This document shows, one piece after another, positions 1-10,339 of a stretch of DNA of 64,000 bases (position 1 is the stretch's first letter; each line of letters opens with the position of its first letter). Source of the stretch: Anaerolineae bacterium (GTDB taxonomy: Bacteria > Chloroflexota > Anaerolineae > JAFGEY01); NCBI GenBank assembly GCA_016783145.1, contig JADHXD010000001.1, positions 20,665 to 84,664 of the forward strand, read 5' to 3'. The translations under genes were made by a program, and so were the position numbers. The notes below the pieces were generated by a model that saw nothing but the letters and a program-made list of their open reading frames with translations, was not told the DNA's origin and ran no database searches.

Positions 1-948
1 AAAGCTCGACCAGCGGCCCGTCCGCAGCCCGCGGAGCAGTGCGGCCACAACCCAGAACTCGAAAAACGGCAGCGTCACGCCATGCATTCCGACACGGCTC
101 CAGTTCACATCCCAGCGCGTGACAGCCACCAGGGTAGCCAGAGCCAGGCCCAGGCCCGATCCGTAGGTCGCACCGAACAGCTCACGCCCGCAAAAGTATG
201 CGGCGACGATCGTCAGCATCCCAAAGACAACGGCCACGGCCCGGATGGCATGCATCGAATCGCCCAGCAGGCGAAAGGAAAGAGCAACCAGGTAGAGAAA
301 ATGGGCCGGGAGATTGGTCGAAGGAACATAGACGGGCCGGAACTGGGGATTGGCGAGAATCTGGCGCGCCCAAAGGCCGTTGTCCGCCTCATCATACCAC
401 AGCCCATAGGGCACCTCGGTGAACCGGTACAGGCGAAAGAACGCCCCGACGAGGAGAATCAACGCCAGAGCGATCCACTCGAACCGGATTCCACCGACAT
501 TCCCAGGCTCGGAGGCCTGGTCTTGAGGAATCTGCCTGCCGGTGGGCGCCAGTACAGAGAGGGCGACCGCAAAGACCAGAATGGATCCCAGGTAGAGGAG
601 CCACCCCATCGACGGCTCGACGGCGTCACCAAAGCAGAGGAGCGCGAGAATCAGCGCGCCGCCAGAAACGAGCAAGAGCACGACGGCCCAGGTGGTCCGC
701 CGGGCGTCCAGTTTCGGACGCGTGGCCTGCGCGCAGGACGACAATGTAGGCGGCGGAGGCGTGCGCATCACCGCGGCGGCAAACATGGCCACCACGCCCA
801 CATAGACCAGCAGACCATCCACCGGCGTCGACCTGGGAAGGTAGCTCTCAAGATCGACGAAGAAGCCCTGAGCAATCAGACCCAAGATCAGAGCGCCCAC
901 GGCGAGAAGCAAACTGGTCAGAGTGCGCTTGTGTCGGAGCGTCTTCAT
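1..948 (-). CDS. Polytopic membrane glycosyltransferase, GT39/PMT-like (partial, 3' end outside window)
   Basis: Manual reverse-strand translation from ATG at 948 (MKTLRHKRTLTSLLLA...FTEVPYGLWYDEADNGLWARQIL...RWDVNWSRVGMHGVTLPFFEFW...) is open to base 1; hydrophobic, with an acidic YDEAD-type first loop as in GT39. Start overlaps the stop of the upstream gene by 4 nt (ATGA). Absent from the ORF track because it has no stop in the window. Confidence 0.8.
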   Translation of the reverse strand, partial: MKTLRHKRTLTSLLLAVGALILGLIAQGFFVDLESYLPRSTPVDGLLVYVGVVAMFAAAVMRTPPPPTLSSCAQATRPKLDARRTTWAVVLLLVSGGALILALLCFGDAVEPSMGWLLYLGSILVFAVALSVLAPTGRQIPQDQASEPGNVGGIRFEWIALALILLVGAFFRLYRFTEVPYGLWYDEADNGLWARQILANPQFRPVYVPSTNLPAHFLYLVALSFRLLGDSMHAIRAVAVVFGMLTIVAAYFCGRELFGATYGSGLGLALATLVAVTRWDVNWSRVGMHGVTLPFFEFWVVAALLRGLRTGRWSSF

Positions 949-3900
949 TCCTCAAGAGGCGCAAGCCTCATCAGTCGATCGGTCGCCGGATCAGCGACAT
1001 AGATATACCCCTGTGGGTCAACAGCAATGCCCGTGGGGAGCATGAACCCCTGATCATCCCGTCCATACTGCTGCAGCGAAGCCAGGTACGTGCCGTTTTC
1101 GTCAAAGACCAGGATACGATATCCCTCTGGGTCCGTGGCGTAGACGCGGCCCATCGCATCCACTGCCAGGTATGGCTTGTTTGACAGAGACTGTCCGGGC
1201 CAGGTATAGACCTCCCACTTGTGGCTGTAAAAGTGTGCCGAGTCAAAAGCCTGGATCCGCTGGTTCCAGGTGTCGGCCACAAAGACCTGGCCATCTGGGC
1301 CCAGGGCGACGCCCACGGGTTCGTCAAACTGGCCATCCAGCGTACCCTTGCCGCCCCACTGGGTCACCGGGTCACCGTCGGCCGTAAAGACCTGGATGCG
1401 CTTGTTGCCCGTGTCACTGACATAGATCATCCCCTCCGCATCCACGGCAACAGCGCGGGGCCCCCAGAAGGATCCTGCGGCACCCGCTGCGGACTCGGAC
1501 ACGCCGTATACCCCCCACATCGTGACGAACTGCCCGTCGGCAGTGAACCTCTGGATCCGATGGTTCCACGTATCCGCAACGTAGACAAACCCATCTCGAT
1601 CCACCGCGACGTCCCACGGATCATAGAACCCACCCGCCCCATCCGCCGTCTGGCAGCCATCCTTGTTCTCATACATCCTGCACAGATGGCCCCACGCGGT
1701 GATGAACTGGCCGTCGGCGGTGAATCTCTGGATACGGTGATTCCCACTGTCTGCGACATATACAGAGCCGTCCGGACCGATCGCCACGTTGCGCGGTTCC
1801 TCGAATCTGCCCTCAGCTACGCCCTGGCCTCCCCACACGGACACCGTGTTCAGCGGGCGCTGGTTCTTGGCGTAGGGGTCCTCGTCTTCGCCCAGATCCA
1901 CAGCCGCCGCTTCGGCGCCGAAATCCCACAACTGGGCGGCGACGTCCTTGCGAACGTAAAAGGCAAACGAGTGTGAAGGCTGCCAGTCGGCCAGCGATTG
2001 GTCGTATTTGCGGTAGAACAGGACATTCCAGAGCTGACGCCGTTTCTCAGGATCGCGCAGGTCGATGAGCAGGTACTTCTTGCCCAGCTCGCGATTCTCC
2101 TCCGGTGGCGTGGCGAGCGAGAGCCCCATGTAGTAGTCCTGGTGCGGCCACCAGACCACCTTGCGGTCGAACCGGTAGTACCGCTTGCCCAGGAAAGGTT
2201 CGGTCTTGCCGATCTCCTTGCTGCCCACCACCAAGACCGGCACGTCCGTGTTTTCGCGAGTAGGTTCCTCACCATAGAACACGCGGTTTGGAAAGCTCGT
2301 GTCAAAGTACCATTCAAAGGGCCACGTCGCGTCAGAGCTGTAGGCGAACTTGATCGAACCCTCATCGCCGTACAACCGCCGAGATATCTCTTTGATCTCC
2401 TCGACCGTCTGCTTGACATCAGGTGTGCCGTGAGCGTACACCAGGAACTCTTTGGCCGTGTCATAGTTGATGAAAGAGGCCATCCACGCAAAGCGAATGG
2501 TCAGCAGCGCCCCAAGAATCAACACCGAGGTGAACACCACGCGCCACGCCGCCTTTTGACCCAGGCGGCGACCAAGCCGCAGCGCGATCCAGAACAGCGC
2601 GCCGCCGATCACCAGCGCAGAGAGCCATCTGGATGTGTCATTCAGGTCTCCCAACGACATACCCCGGAATGCCTGCCCAAAGAAGAGCAGGCTAATCAGC
2701 ATCCCCAACGCCAGCAGGATGATCGGTACCAGCAGAGCCAGTACAGCACCCCCCTTGCGCCACACCTGCCGCCAGTCAACGCCGTAGAGCAGGTCGTTGA
2801 CAAAACGCCCAGTAAGGACGATCATCGGCTGCACGACGTGAACCAACAGCCACGGCATCTTTTCGCCAGCCCAGGTATAGATCAGCCAGGCAGAGAGCGT
2901 CCAGTATACAAGAAAGGCCACAATAGGAAGGGACGGCAACTGACCTTCTTGGTCCGCGGCCGCTTCCCCATCCTCCGGTCGGTCCACCTTGCCCGTGACC
3001 AGGTAGTAGAGGACTGCCACCAGGCCAAAGCCAATGGGCAGGAACTCGTACAGGGGCGCGATGATCAGATAGTAGAACCACGGCTGACCGGCCCGCTTGA
3101 CCTCCTGCTGGGCAAGCCAGTAGCTGATGGCACCGAACGTGCCCGTACCCATGCCCTTGGGGTTGGTAAAGAACGTCGTGTACAGCAGCGAGAAGATGAT
3201 CACCACCAATGCCACCGTGACATACAGGACCTGATCACGGAAGGCTGCAGGCAGCCATCCTGCCTTGCGTCCATAGCCCAGCAGGCGCCACCAGGCATAC
3301 CCGCCTGCCACCGCCCCCCCGCCGATCCCCACGACCTGTAGGAGCGTAAACGCGAGAGGGGGCAAGACGGCCTCTGGCATCTGGACCAGCACCAGCCAGA
3401 CTGCCCCCCCCGCCGTCGCGCAGAACACGACAAGTGCACCGATCGCCACCACATAGGCCGCGATCAAGCCGATCGCAGGTTTGAGCCGGACATCGCGCTT
3501 GATCAATAGGGTCCCCATCAGCATACTGATCAGGACCCCGATCAGCAGGAACACCACCTCGTCAACCTTTTTCACCTGACCGCGCGTAAGGCCCTCGGAT
3601 GGTTCGGTCGCACCAGGAGCTGGATCTGGCAGCGTCCCCATATACGAGTTCAACGCGATCCACACGATGACCAGCAGGATGACCAGCGCGATGCCGATCG
3701 TGTACGCGATCCGCGACCCCTTGGCAGAGAACATCTGCTGGATGAAAAGCGCGACCACAAAGGTTAAGCCGATGAACCCCGTGATATAGGCCGTTTCCTT
3801 TGTGGTGAGGGCCAAGGTGACCGCGATCGCGCCCAAGTAGATCCACTTGTGTTCACGCGACTGCAGGTAGCGAAAGAGCGCGATCACCATCAACATAGCC

Positions 3901-4397
3901 CAGACCATCATGTAGATGTCGTTGCGGATGTAGCGGGCATAGTACAACGTAGTCGGTGAGATGAGCGTCAAGGCGGACGTAGTCAACGCCCCTACCCGGC
4001 CCAGCTCCTTCCTCAAGAAGGCGGGCAGCAGAACCAGGATGACCCCAAAGGCTGCCGCCGACATGCGTGCCGTAAAGTCGCTCGTGCCAAAGAGAAAGTA
4101 GAACAGCGCGTTGATGTGAAACAGGAAAGGCCCATGCATCATCGGGTTGTGTTCGTAGCCTTCCCCGGCGTAGAGCTTCCACGAATACAGGGCGTGCAAG
4201 CTTTCATCGTGGCTCTGCGCCCGTGCGCCAAGATTGTAAAAGCAGGCGACCACGGCAACGATCGCCAGAAACACGTATAGCAGGACCTCCAGGTTGATGT
4301 GCAATACGCTGAACACGGGCGTATCCAGCAGGGCAGCCTGGGTCCGGGGTTTTCCTGAGGTTCCACTGTTCTGCATGTTCACCACCTTATTCGCCAC
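945..4397 (-). CDS. TIGR03663-type membrane protein (Agl23-like) with C-terminal NHL repeats
   Basis: N-terminus ARAQSHDESLHALYSWKLYAGEGYEHNPMMHGPFLFHINALFYFLFG is typical of TIGR03663; C-terminal repeats 'GPDGSVYVADSGNHRIQRFTADGQFITAWG' form NHL propeller blades. Start may be an internal ATG (MQNSG). Confidence 0.85.
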   Translation of the reverse strand: MANKVVNMQNSGTSGKPRTQAALLDTPVFSVLHINLEVLLYVFLAIVAVVACFYNLGARAQSHDESLHALYSWKLYAGEGYEHNPMMHGPFLFHINALFYFLFGTSDFTARMSAAAFGVILVLLPAFLRKELGRVGALTTSALTLISPTTLYYARYIRNDIYMMVWAMLMVIALFRYLQSREHKWIYLGAIAVTLALTTKETAYITGFIGLTFVVALFIQQMFSAKGSRIAYTIGIALVILLVIVWIALNSYMGTLPDPAPGATEPSEGLTRGQVKKVDEVVFLLIGVLISMLMGTLLIKRDVRLKPAIGLIAAYVVAIGALVVFCATAGGAVWLVLVQMPEAVLPPLAFTLLQVVGIGGGAVAGGYAWWRLLGYGRKAGWLPAAFRDQVLYVTVALVVIIFSLLYTTFFTNPKGMGTGTFGAISYWLAQQEVKRAGQPWFYYLIIAPLYEFLPIGFGLVAVLYYLVTGKVDRPEDGEAAADQEGQLPSLPIVAFLVYWTLSAWLIYTWAGEKMPWLLVHVVQPMIVLTGRFVNDLLYGVDWRQVWRKGGAVLALLVPIILLALGMLISLLFFGQAFRGMSLGDLNDTSRWLSALVIGGALFWIALRLGRRLGQKAAWRVVFTSVLILGALLTIRFAWMASFINYDTAKEFLVYAHGTPDVKQTVEEIKEISRRLYGDEGSIKFAYSSDATWPFEWYFDTSFPNRVFYGEEPTRENTDVPVLVVGSKEIGKTEPFLGKRYYRFDRKVVWWPHQDYYMGLSLATPPEENRELGKKYLLIDLRDPEKRRQLWNVLFYRKYDQSLADWQPSHSFAFYVRKDVAAQLWDFGAEAAAVDLGEDEDPYAKNQRPLNTVSVWGGQGVAEGRFEEPRNVAIGPDGSVYVADSGNHRIQRFTADGQFITAWGHLCRMYENKDGCQTADGAGGFYDPWDVAVDRDGFVYVADTWNHRIQRFTADGQFVTMWGVYGVSESAAGAAGSFWGPRAVAVDAEGMIYVSDTGNKRIQVFTADGDPVTQWGGKGTLDGQFDEPVGVALGPDGQVFVADTWNQRIQAFDSAHFYSHKWEVYTWPGQSLSNKPYLAVDAMGRVYATDPEGYRILVFDENGTYLASLQQYGRDDQGFMLPTGIAVDPQGYIYVADPATDRLMRLAPLEE

Positions 4398-6195
4398 TCT
4401 CAGTTCTCTCTTCCGCTTTCACCCACAGGATCGCTTTCTCGATCGAGACCGGCATGGCCTGGCTCTTGCGATACAGCCACCAGCTCAACCGGTCTTCGGC
4501 GACCAGCAGGCTTGGCTGCCACCACGTCCGCGTGACAAAGTCTTGCCCGATGTACTGGTCGCCCAACGCAGGGGCCCGCTGCGCCTCCGAGGCCAGCACC
4601 AGCGGTGTCGCTGCGCCTGAGGTGAGTTCCTCCACAAAGGTGACGTCCTCCCAGTCGCGCAGATACCAGCGCCACACCGGGCCCAGACCTGCTTCGACGG
4701 TGAGCGGGATCGCCGTTGGAGAGCCCCGCTTGCGGTACGATAGATCGGCCATCGCTTCCAGCGCGTCGCGGGTGCCTTCGTCGGAGGCGACCAGGATGTG
4801 CAGCTCACGCGGATCGTTTGCGCGACGGTAGTTGAGGCCCGTCGTTTCGGAGAACGCTCCCAGCAGCAGCACCGCGAGCAGCACTGCCCCTGCCACTCGC
4901 CAGGTCACGCCGACACCGAACCAGACCCAGGAGAGCCCGGCCAAGATAAGGACCAGCAGCACTGCCAGAAGCCAGAACCACAGGAACTGCGAAGCCTGCG
5001 GCAGGCCGACATAGAGGCTGCGCGCGTAGAACGCCGCCTCAAAGGACACGTAGACCATGATCCCCAAAATGACCAGGACAAAGAGCCCTTCACGTGTCAG
5101 GCGTGCCTTTTCCTGCCAGCTATGGGTGAGATGGCCGACTGCCCTCCCCGCTGGCAAAGCCAGGAATGCGCAGACCAGAGACACGTCGCCCGCATCGCGA
5201 CCGCCAGCCAGCAGCGCGGCGACCAGGGAACCCGCCGCCATCCAGACCGTGATCGCTGCCTTGTCGCGACGCACAAACAGATCCACTGCCCCGATGACGC
5301 CAAACAGCAGCAGCAGCGGTTCGTACATCAGCAGAGCGCCTAGCGGATAGGTCCACGCCTGCCCGTTGACCACCGGGGTCAGGTGTGCGGCCCACGCCGC
5401 CGGGTAGTCCGCCCACGCGCCCAAGCCGCTCGGGTTGAGCCCCAACGTCGTCACGACCAGGAGCAGTGCTCCGCCCAGCGTCAGGCCAAGGCGCTTCCAC
5501 GGGATCGGGTGCTCCACATCGGTTTGGATAAAGCTCCGCCTAAAGAGATATCGCTCGATCGCCCATGCCAGGAACTGGACGATCAGCACGCCCACCACCC
5601 GCGGGTCCGCGATGAAAGCGAGAGCGTCCATCACGGCAATCGTGTACAGATAGACAGGCCTTCGATCTCGCTGATAGGCCAGCCACAGAACCAAGGATCC
5701 CAGCACGCAGGCGGCAAGCAGGATCGAGCCATCCCCGTACCGAGAGCTGTAGACCAACGTGGGCGAGAGGGCCAGTATCAGTGCGGACACCAGCGAACCG
5801 GCGCGGCTGAGACAAGAGCGTGCGTAGACCGGCAAGAGGACCATCGCACTGCCCACCAGGGCAGGCAGCAAGCGAGCGGTGACCTCTCCGGCCCCAAATA
5901 GGCCGAACAGCAAGGCTTGACCAGAAAGGAGCAGCGGGCTGTACGAGCCATCCGCCGCTTGCCCGCTCGCCAACCGCCATGCCTGCCACGCCTGATCCGC
6001 TTCTGGGACATCCATGATCCGCACGTCCAATCCGCCCAGGCGCACGCTCAAGGCCAGCAGCAGTATCACCCCATAGAGGGCAGCTTCGCCGGTCAGCCAG
6101 GGCAAAGGTGGGCGGGAGACAACGCTGCGGTTCTCTTCAGTCTGCACGTGGGTTGTCATACACACTCCCTCCCACAGTGCCCAACCGGAGATCAT
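4387..6195 (-). CDS. Glycosyltransferase family 39-like membrane protein
   Basis: 602 aa, many TM segments, 'DVPEADQAWQAWRL' acidic loop and 'PTLVYSSRYGDGSILLA' GT39-like motif; tightly packed with neighbours. Confidence 0.7.
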   Translation of the reverse strand: MISGWALWEGVCMTTHVQTEENRSVVSRPPLPWLTGEAALYGVILLLALSVRLGGLDVRIMDVPEADQAWQAWRLASGQAADGSYSPLLLSGQALLFGLFGAGEVTARLLPALVGSAMVLLPVYARSCLSRAGSLVSALILALSPTLVYSSRYGDGSILLAACVLGSLVLWLAYQRDRRPVYLYTIAVMDALAFIADPRVVGVLIVQFLAWAIERYLFRRSFIQTDVEHPIPWKRLGLTLGGALLLVVTTLGLNPSGLGAWADYPAAWAAHLTPVVNGQAWTYPLGALLMYEPLLLLFGVIGAVDLFVRRDKAAITVWMAAGSLVAALLAGGRDAGDVSLVCAFLALPAGRAVGHLTHSWQEKARLTREGLFVLVILGIMVYVSFEAAFYARSLYVGLPQASQFLWFWLLAVLLVLILAGLSWVWFGVGVTWRVAGAVLLAVLLLGAFSETTGLNYRRANDPRELHILVASDEGTRDALEAMADLSYRKRGSPTAIPLTVEAGLGPVWRWYLRDWEDVTFVEELTSGAATPLVLASEAQRAPALGDQYIGQDFVTRTWWQPSLLVAEDRLSWWLYRKSQAMPVSIEKAILWVKAEERTESGE

Positions 6196-6237
6196 CGGCC
6201 GATCCCACGAAAACGATGTTTCTCACCAAGAACATCC

Positions 6238-8892
6238 TCACTTTCCTCGCCTCTTGTAGACCACCGTATTGCCATCCCGGAACGCCACATCCATGAAGTG
6301 GTCGAACTTGTCCGCCGCGTTCCCGAACTCTGCACGCTCCAGGTATCCCACAAAGACGTATGTGACGTCATACTTGTCCATGATGCGGACGGCATCCTGG
6401 GCGCTTCCCCCATAGAGCGCGTTCACATCTCGCTCGCGCTCTGCGATCTCATCGTGCAAGCCGTGCCACTGCCCTTCGTGCCCGGTCCAGCCCATCACCG
6501 CGGGCAGTCCGGTGCGGCTGGAAACACGCGCGTGCTCGTATGAAAAGGATCCGCGCACAGCCTCGACGATTACCGGATGGCCCGTCACATTCTCGTTCAG
6601 CCAGGTGATCGCTGCGTGCTCTTCGGGAAGATCGCGTGCCACAAACGCCGTCCCGTCCAACGTGGCCGGACCGGCGAACCCGTTTGTGCGGTTGATGCTT
6701 GCCCCGAGCGGGTAGAGCAGTCCCGCGAACAGGAGCAGTGCAAAGACGATGCCGAGCACCGATCGCCAGACTACGTGCACCTGCCGACCCTCCAGCACCT
6801 CGTACATGCCATACGCTGCGGCCAAACCCAACAGAGCCCAGGCCTGAAAGTAGAACTTGAACACGGTGTTCATGCGCGTGCCGAACGCGTCACGCAGGTA
6901 CACAAACTCGACACTAAAGATGAGCAGCAGCCCCGTAAGGGAGAGCAGCAGTGCAAAGCTCAGGCTGGAGGATGGCGCTTCGAGCTCTCCAAGATGTTCC
7001 TCGTTCCTGCGCGAGAACACCGTCCGCGCAAACCAAAGGAGAATGGCAGCAAGGAACAGCGACAGGACGACAAAGGTCCACGGTCCAGCGGACAGGCCAA
7101 GCGCCCGGAACTGCTGCGGCAGCAGGCCCAGGCGAATGCGCAGGCTGACCCCCAGCAGCGAGCCCAGTGTCTGCGACCCAAGGAATTGCTGCACCTGAGG
7201 GTTGGCCAGTGCGTCGTCGATATAGGTCCGCATAGAAGGAGACAGGACAACTGGCACCAGCACCAGGAGCAACAGGACTGGGAAACAGAGCATGGTCCCC
7301 GCCCAGATCGGCAGGCCCTGGCGGAGCAGCGTCCTGCCAGTCACCCTCTTTGCTTTCCACAGTTCCGCATAGAGCGCACCCAGCAACGCCGCCAGCACGC
7401 TCAAGTAGGTACCAAACATCAGAAAGAGCTGCGAAAAACGCGAGACGTTGAACAGGTTGGGCAGGATACCCGCGCCGGCCCGGGGCCGGCTGTAGAGCCA
7501 ATACGGAAGGTAAAGGATCACGCTGGCGGCACCCATCTCCAGGGCCCGAAAAACGACCTGGCGCAGCCAGGGAGCGGATGCCAGGAACCTGGCTTCTCTC
7601 TTTGCCAGCGCACGTTCGATCAGCGTCCTGGAGGCGAGATCTGGATGTGCGTAGCGGTTGAGTCCGTAGGCGACGACGAGCACAAAGTAGTAGAAGGGCA
7701 TATCCCAGCTATTCAGAAAGCCGACGGCCCCAAGGCATAGGTAGACCAGCCACCATTCCGCCTCTGTCGGCGCTGCCGTGGACAAGAGCAGGTTGAGCGC
7801 GAGCGCGAGCGCCAGGAACACAAAGGGATAGGCCAGCACATGCGGGTGCATATCGCCGAGGAGAAAGCTGAAGGCCGGGAACTCGTCGATCACCTCCATG
7901 TCGTTACCGGTCAGACCCTTGTCGTGGATCACGCGCGATGCACGCCACCACCACCAACCATCTGTCGGGTACCACGTTCCGCTGACCGTGCCGCGAGTGG
8001 TCAGATTCTTGACGTCGATCCAATCCCAGAAAGGATGGTGGCTGACAATGCGTCCCTGCTCGTCCACCGTCACTCCGACGCCGTTCGCGTGCAGGAACTC
8101 CAGAGCACCCTCTAGGTTGCCGACCAGCGGGATCAGTACTGCTGCGATGACGCCGTAGTAGATCGCCGCTCGCGCCACCTTGCGCAGGCTCTCGCGCGAC
8201 CTGGTCCGCACCCTCGCGCGCGCGGCCACGAACACCATATCATAGACTACGCTGAACGCTCCACTGGCAGTCAAGGCAAAGAGCATCGCGATGCCCAGGT
8301 TGAACGCATAGTTGGTGGGAATGTGCGCAAACTTGGCCAGGGTAGCCACTATCACGTAGCCAAAGTAGTAGTAGCTAATGCTGTATCCTGACATCCAGGG
8401 ATCGTAGGGCGGAAAGCGCTCACTCCGCACGATGGCGTTCAAGAAGGCAAACTCCATCGGCTTTTCTGTCACCGCGATGTCCGGGTCATACGCCTGGTAG
8501 AAAACCATCAGGGCGAAGGCCAGGGTGAAGACGAGTTCGCTTGCAAGCACCGTGACCCAGTGCTTGCGCACCCACGCCAGGAGCGTTTCCCCTCTTGACT
8601 CACGCTGCCCGATCTCCTGGCGATACAGGAGCACGCCTGCCACCAGGCATAGTACTGACGATACCAGGATGTTTCCCCACGAATTACGGAGAAAGCCAAG
8701 CGTGCCCAACATCCACAAGGTATAGTTGACGACGATCAGCCCCAACGGCTTGGAGAGGGCATATCCTCGGTCGGGCAGGTGCCGGAAGAGGCGAAAGGCC
8801 AGGGGGAGCGCCAACAAACCCGCGCCCTCAAGCACAAGCCACCACGTCAAGGCATAGACGACTTCACGGCTCGTATCCGGGATCAACGCCAA
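6238..8892 (-). CDS. DUF2298 / YYY-domain (TIGR03662-type) membrane protein
   Basis: 884 aa; 'PYDPWMSGYSISYYYFGYVIVATLAKF', 'EFPAFSFLLGDMHPHVLAYPFVFLALALAL', 'RMNTVFKFYFQAWALLG' are characteristic of the Chloroflexi/archaeal YYY family. Confidence 0.85.
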   Translation of the reverse strand: MALIPDTSREVVYALTWWLVLEGAGLLALPLAFRLFRHLPDRGYALSKPLGLIVVNYTLWMLGTLGFLRNSWGNILVSSVLCLVAGVLLYRQEIGQRESRGETLLAWVRKHWVTVLASELVFTLAFALMVFYQAYDPDIAVTEKPMEFAFLNAIVRSERFPPYDPWMSGYSISYYYFGYVIVATLAKFAHIPTNYAFNLGIAMLFALTASGAFSVVYDMVFVAARARVRTRSRESLRKVARAAIYYGVIAAVLIPLVGNLEGALEFLHANGVGVTVDEQGRIVSHHPFWDWIDVKNLTTRGTVSGTWYPTDGWWWWRASRVIHDKGLTGNDMEVIDEFPAFSFLLGDMHPHVLAYPFVFLALALALNLLLSTAAPTEAEWWLVYLCLGAVGFLNSWDMPFYYFVLVVAYGLNRYAHPDLASRTLIERALAKREARFLASAPWLRQVVFRALEMGAASVILYLPYWLYSRPRAGAGILPNLFNVSRFSQLFLMFGTYLSVLAALLGALYAELWKAKRVTGRTLLRQGLPIWAGTMLCFPVLLLLVLVPVVLSPSMRTYIDDALANPQVQQFLGSQTLGSLLGVSLRIRLGLLPQQFRALGLSAGPWTFVVLSLFLAAILLWFARTVFSRRNEEHLGELEAPSSSLSFALLLSLTGLLLIFSVEFVYLRDAFGTRMNTVFKFYFQAWALLGLAAAYGMYEVLEGRQVHVVWRSVLGIVFALLLFAGLLYPLGASINRTNGFAGPATLDGTAFVARDLPEEHAAITWLNENVTGHPVIVEAVRGSFSYEHARVSSRTGLPAVMGWTGHEGQWHGLHDEIAERERDVNALYGGSAQDAVRIMDKYDVTYVFVGYLERAEFGNAADKFDHFMDVAFRDGNTVVYKRRGK

Positions 8893-8934
8893 TGAACTCT
8901 ACCTCACCCACCAGACAGTGCGCCAGACAGCACG

Positions 8935-9768
8935 TTAGCGCACAGATCTCGCGATTCGCAGCGCCTCATCTTTGGAAAGCGTGTCTGTTTCCAATTCAAG
9001 CAACAGGCCATCCCTCTCCCAGAGCACAGTGTACGTCTCACCCTGACGCGACATCGTCAGCAAGGTGCCAGGCACTCCCGAGACCTCCACCTGCTCAAAT
9101 GCGGTGACCACATCGTCTGCTACCTGGAATCCGCTGATGCCGCCATACTGCCTGAACAGGAGGCGATACTGCCGCAAGCACACGCCACACGGCGCGCCCT
9201 CTGCGCCGTAGCACTGCTCGACAAAGAAAGGCTGCGAAATCCATGCCGGCAAATCGGGGTAGGACACGGCAGTGATCTCTTGCAGCTCATATGCTTCCGG
9301 CAGCGTCCGTGGTACAGAAGGCGCTCGTCCCATGAGAAGTTCGGCGGCGACCAGATCGCGCAGTGCCTCTCGAACCTCCCGGGTTGGGACATCGCTCTCC
9401 AGCGTCGGCGTCAGTTCCACACGTGTCTGACCCAGCAGCGCGCGCATCATCGCTGCTCCGACCTCTTGGCCGTTGGGCACAACCACCCACAGGAGCAGGA
9501 ACACGAACACCGCCGTCATCGCCCCGGAAACGACGGATGTCCACGACCGCGCCTGTGGGGCCGGCGGCGACCGGACGATGGCCTGGACCCGGCGCTCCAG
9601 CTCTGCAGGCACGGGCGGAAACCGATTATTGGCCTGACTCAGGCGTTGAGCGATCGACAGCTCGCCAGAGACCGGCAGCGAACCTTTTTCCTCGCCATCC
9701 GATCGCGCATCGCCCAGCAGACGATTGACTTCCTGATTCAGTCGATGGGCCGCTTTCCACCTTCTCAC
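8935..9768 (-). CDS. Anti-sigma factor-like single-TM protein with DUF4367-like C-terminal domain
   Basis: 277 aa, central TM (AMTAVFVFLLLWVVV), downstream of and overlapping an ECF sigma gene by 4 nt (ATGA); C-terminal 'GTLLTMSRQGETYTVLWERDGLLLELET' resembles DUF4367. Confidence 0.65.
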   Translation of the reverse strand: MRRWKAAHRLNQEVNRLLGDARSDGEEKGSLPVSGELSIAQRLSQANNRFPPVPAELERRVQAIVRSPPAPQARSWTSVVSGAMTAVFVFLLLWVVVPNGQEVGAAMMRALLGQTRVELTPTLESDVPTREVREALRDLVAAELLMGRAPSVPRTLPEAYELQEITAVSYPDLPAWISQPFFVEQCYGAEGAPCGVCLRQYRLLFRQYGGISGFQVADDVVTAFEQVEVSGVPGTLLTMSRQGETYTVLWERDGLLLELETDTLSKDEALRIARSVR

Positions 9769-10277
9769 GGTGACTCCTCGGCTTCCAGTACCGCACGCAT
9801 CTTGCGCAACGCGCGAAACAGGATGACGCCCACATTTCCCGCACGCAGTCCCATTGCTCTGCCAATGGACCGATTGGTCAGGCCGGCAAAGAACCTGAGA
9901 CGAACGATCTCACGCTCGCGCTCGGACAGCGTCGCCAGCGCCCCGCGCATCCTCGTCACCTCTTCCGAGTTCACGATCTGGCTCTCGACCGGCAGGTTCG
10001 GAGCAGGACAATTCAGCGCACTCTCCAGCGGCAAGTCCCGCCGCCGATGGCGATAGTAGCTGGCAACCACGTTGCGGGCGATGCGAAAGAGCCATCCCCC
10101 AAACGCGTCCTCATCCCGCAACATCGACAGCCGGGATAGGGCACGCTCAAACGCCAGCGCGGCAAGGTCTTGAGCTACGGCTTCCTCATCCACGCGCAAG
10201 CGCATATAGTTGAGCACGCGAGGCAGGTACACTGCATAGTGCTGGACAAAGAGTTCATACTTGCCTCGTCGGTCCAC
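9765..10277 (-). CDS. RNA polymerase ECF-type sigma factor
   Basis: 170 aa; region 2 'AFGGWLFRIARNVVASYYRHRRR' and region 4 'LATLSEREREIVRLRFFAGLTNRSIGRAMGLRAGNVGVILFRALRKMR'. Confidence 0.9.
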   Translation of the reverse strand: MDRRGKYELFVQHYAVYLPRVLNYMRLRVDEEAVAQDLAALAFERALSRLSMLRDEDAFGGWLFRIARNVVASYYRHRRRDLPLESALNCPAPNLPVESQIVNSEEVTRMRGALATLSEREREIVRLRFFAGLTNRSIGRAMGLRAGNVGVILFRALRKMRAVLEAEESP

Positions 10278-10339
10278 AGTGCACTCCTCGTCTCAAGCTC
10301 TATGCATAGGGACGCGAAAACGGCCCGAGTATTACAGGA

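Noticed and set aside
82-1002. 306-aa plus-strand ORF
   Set aside because: Antisense to the partial GT39-like CDS (1-948 minus), which has credible membrane-protein sequence.
1998-3341. 447-aa plus-strand ORF
   Set aside because: Antisense to the TIGR03663-type gene; Gln/Arg-rich spurious translation.
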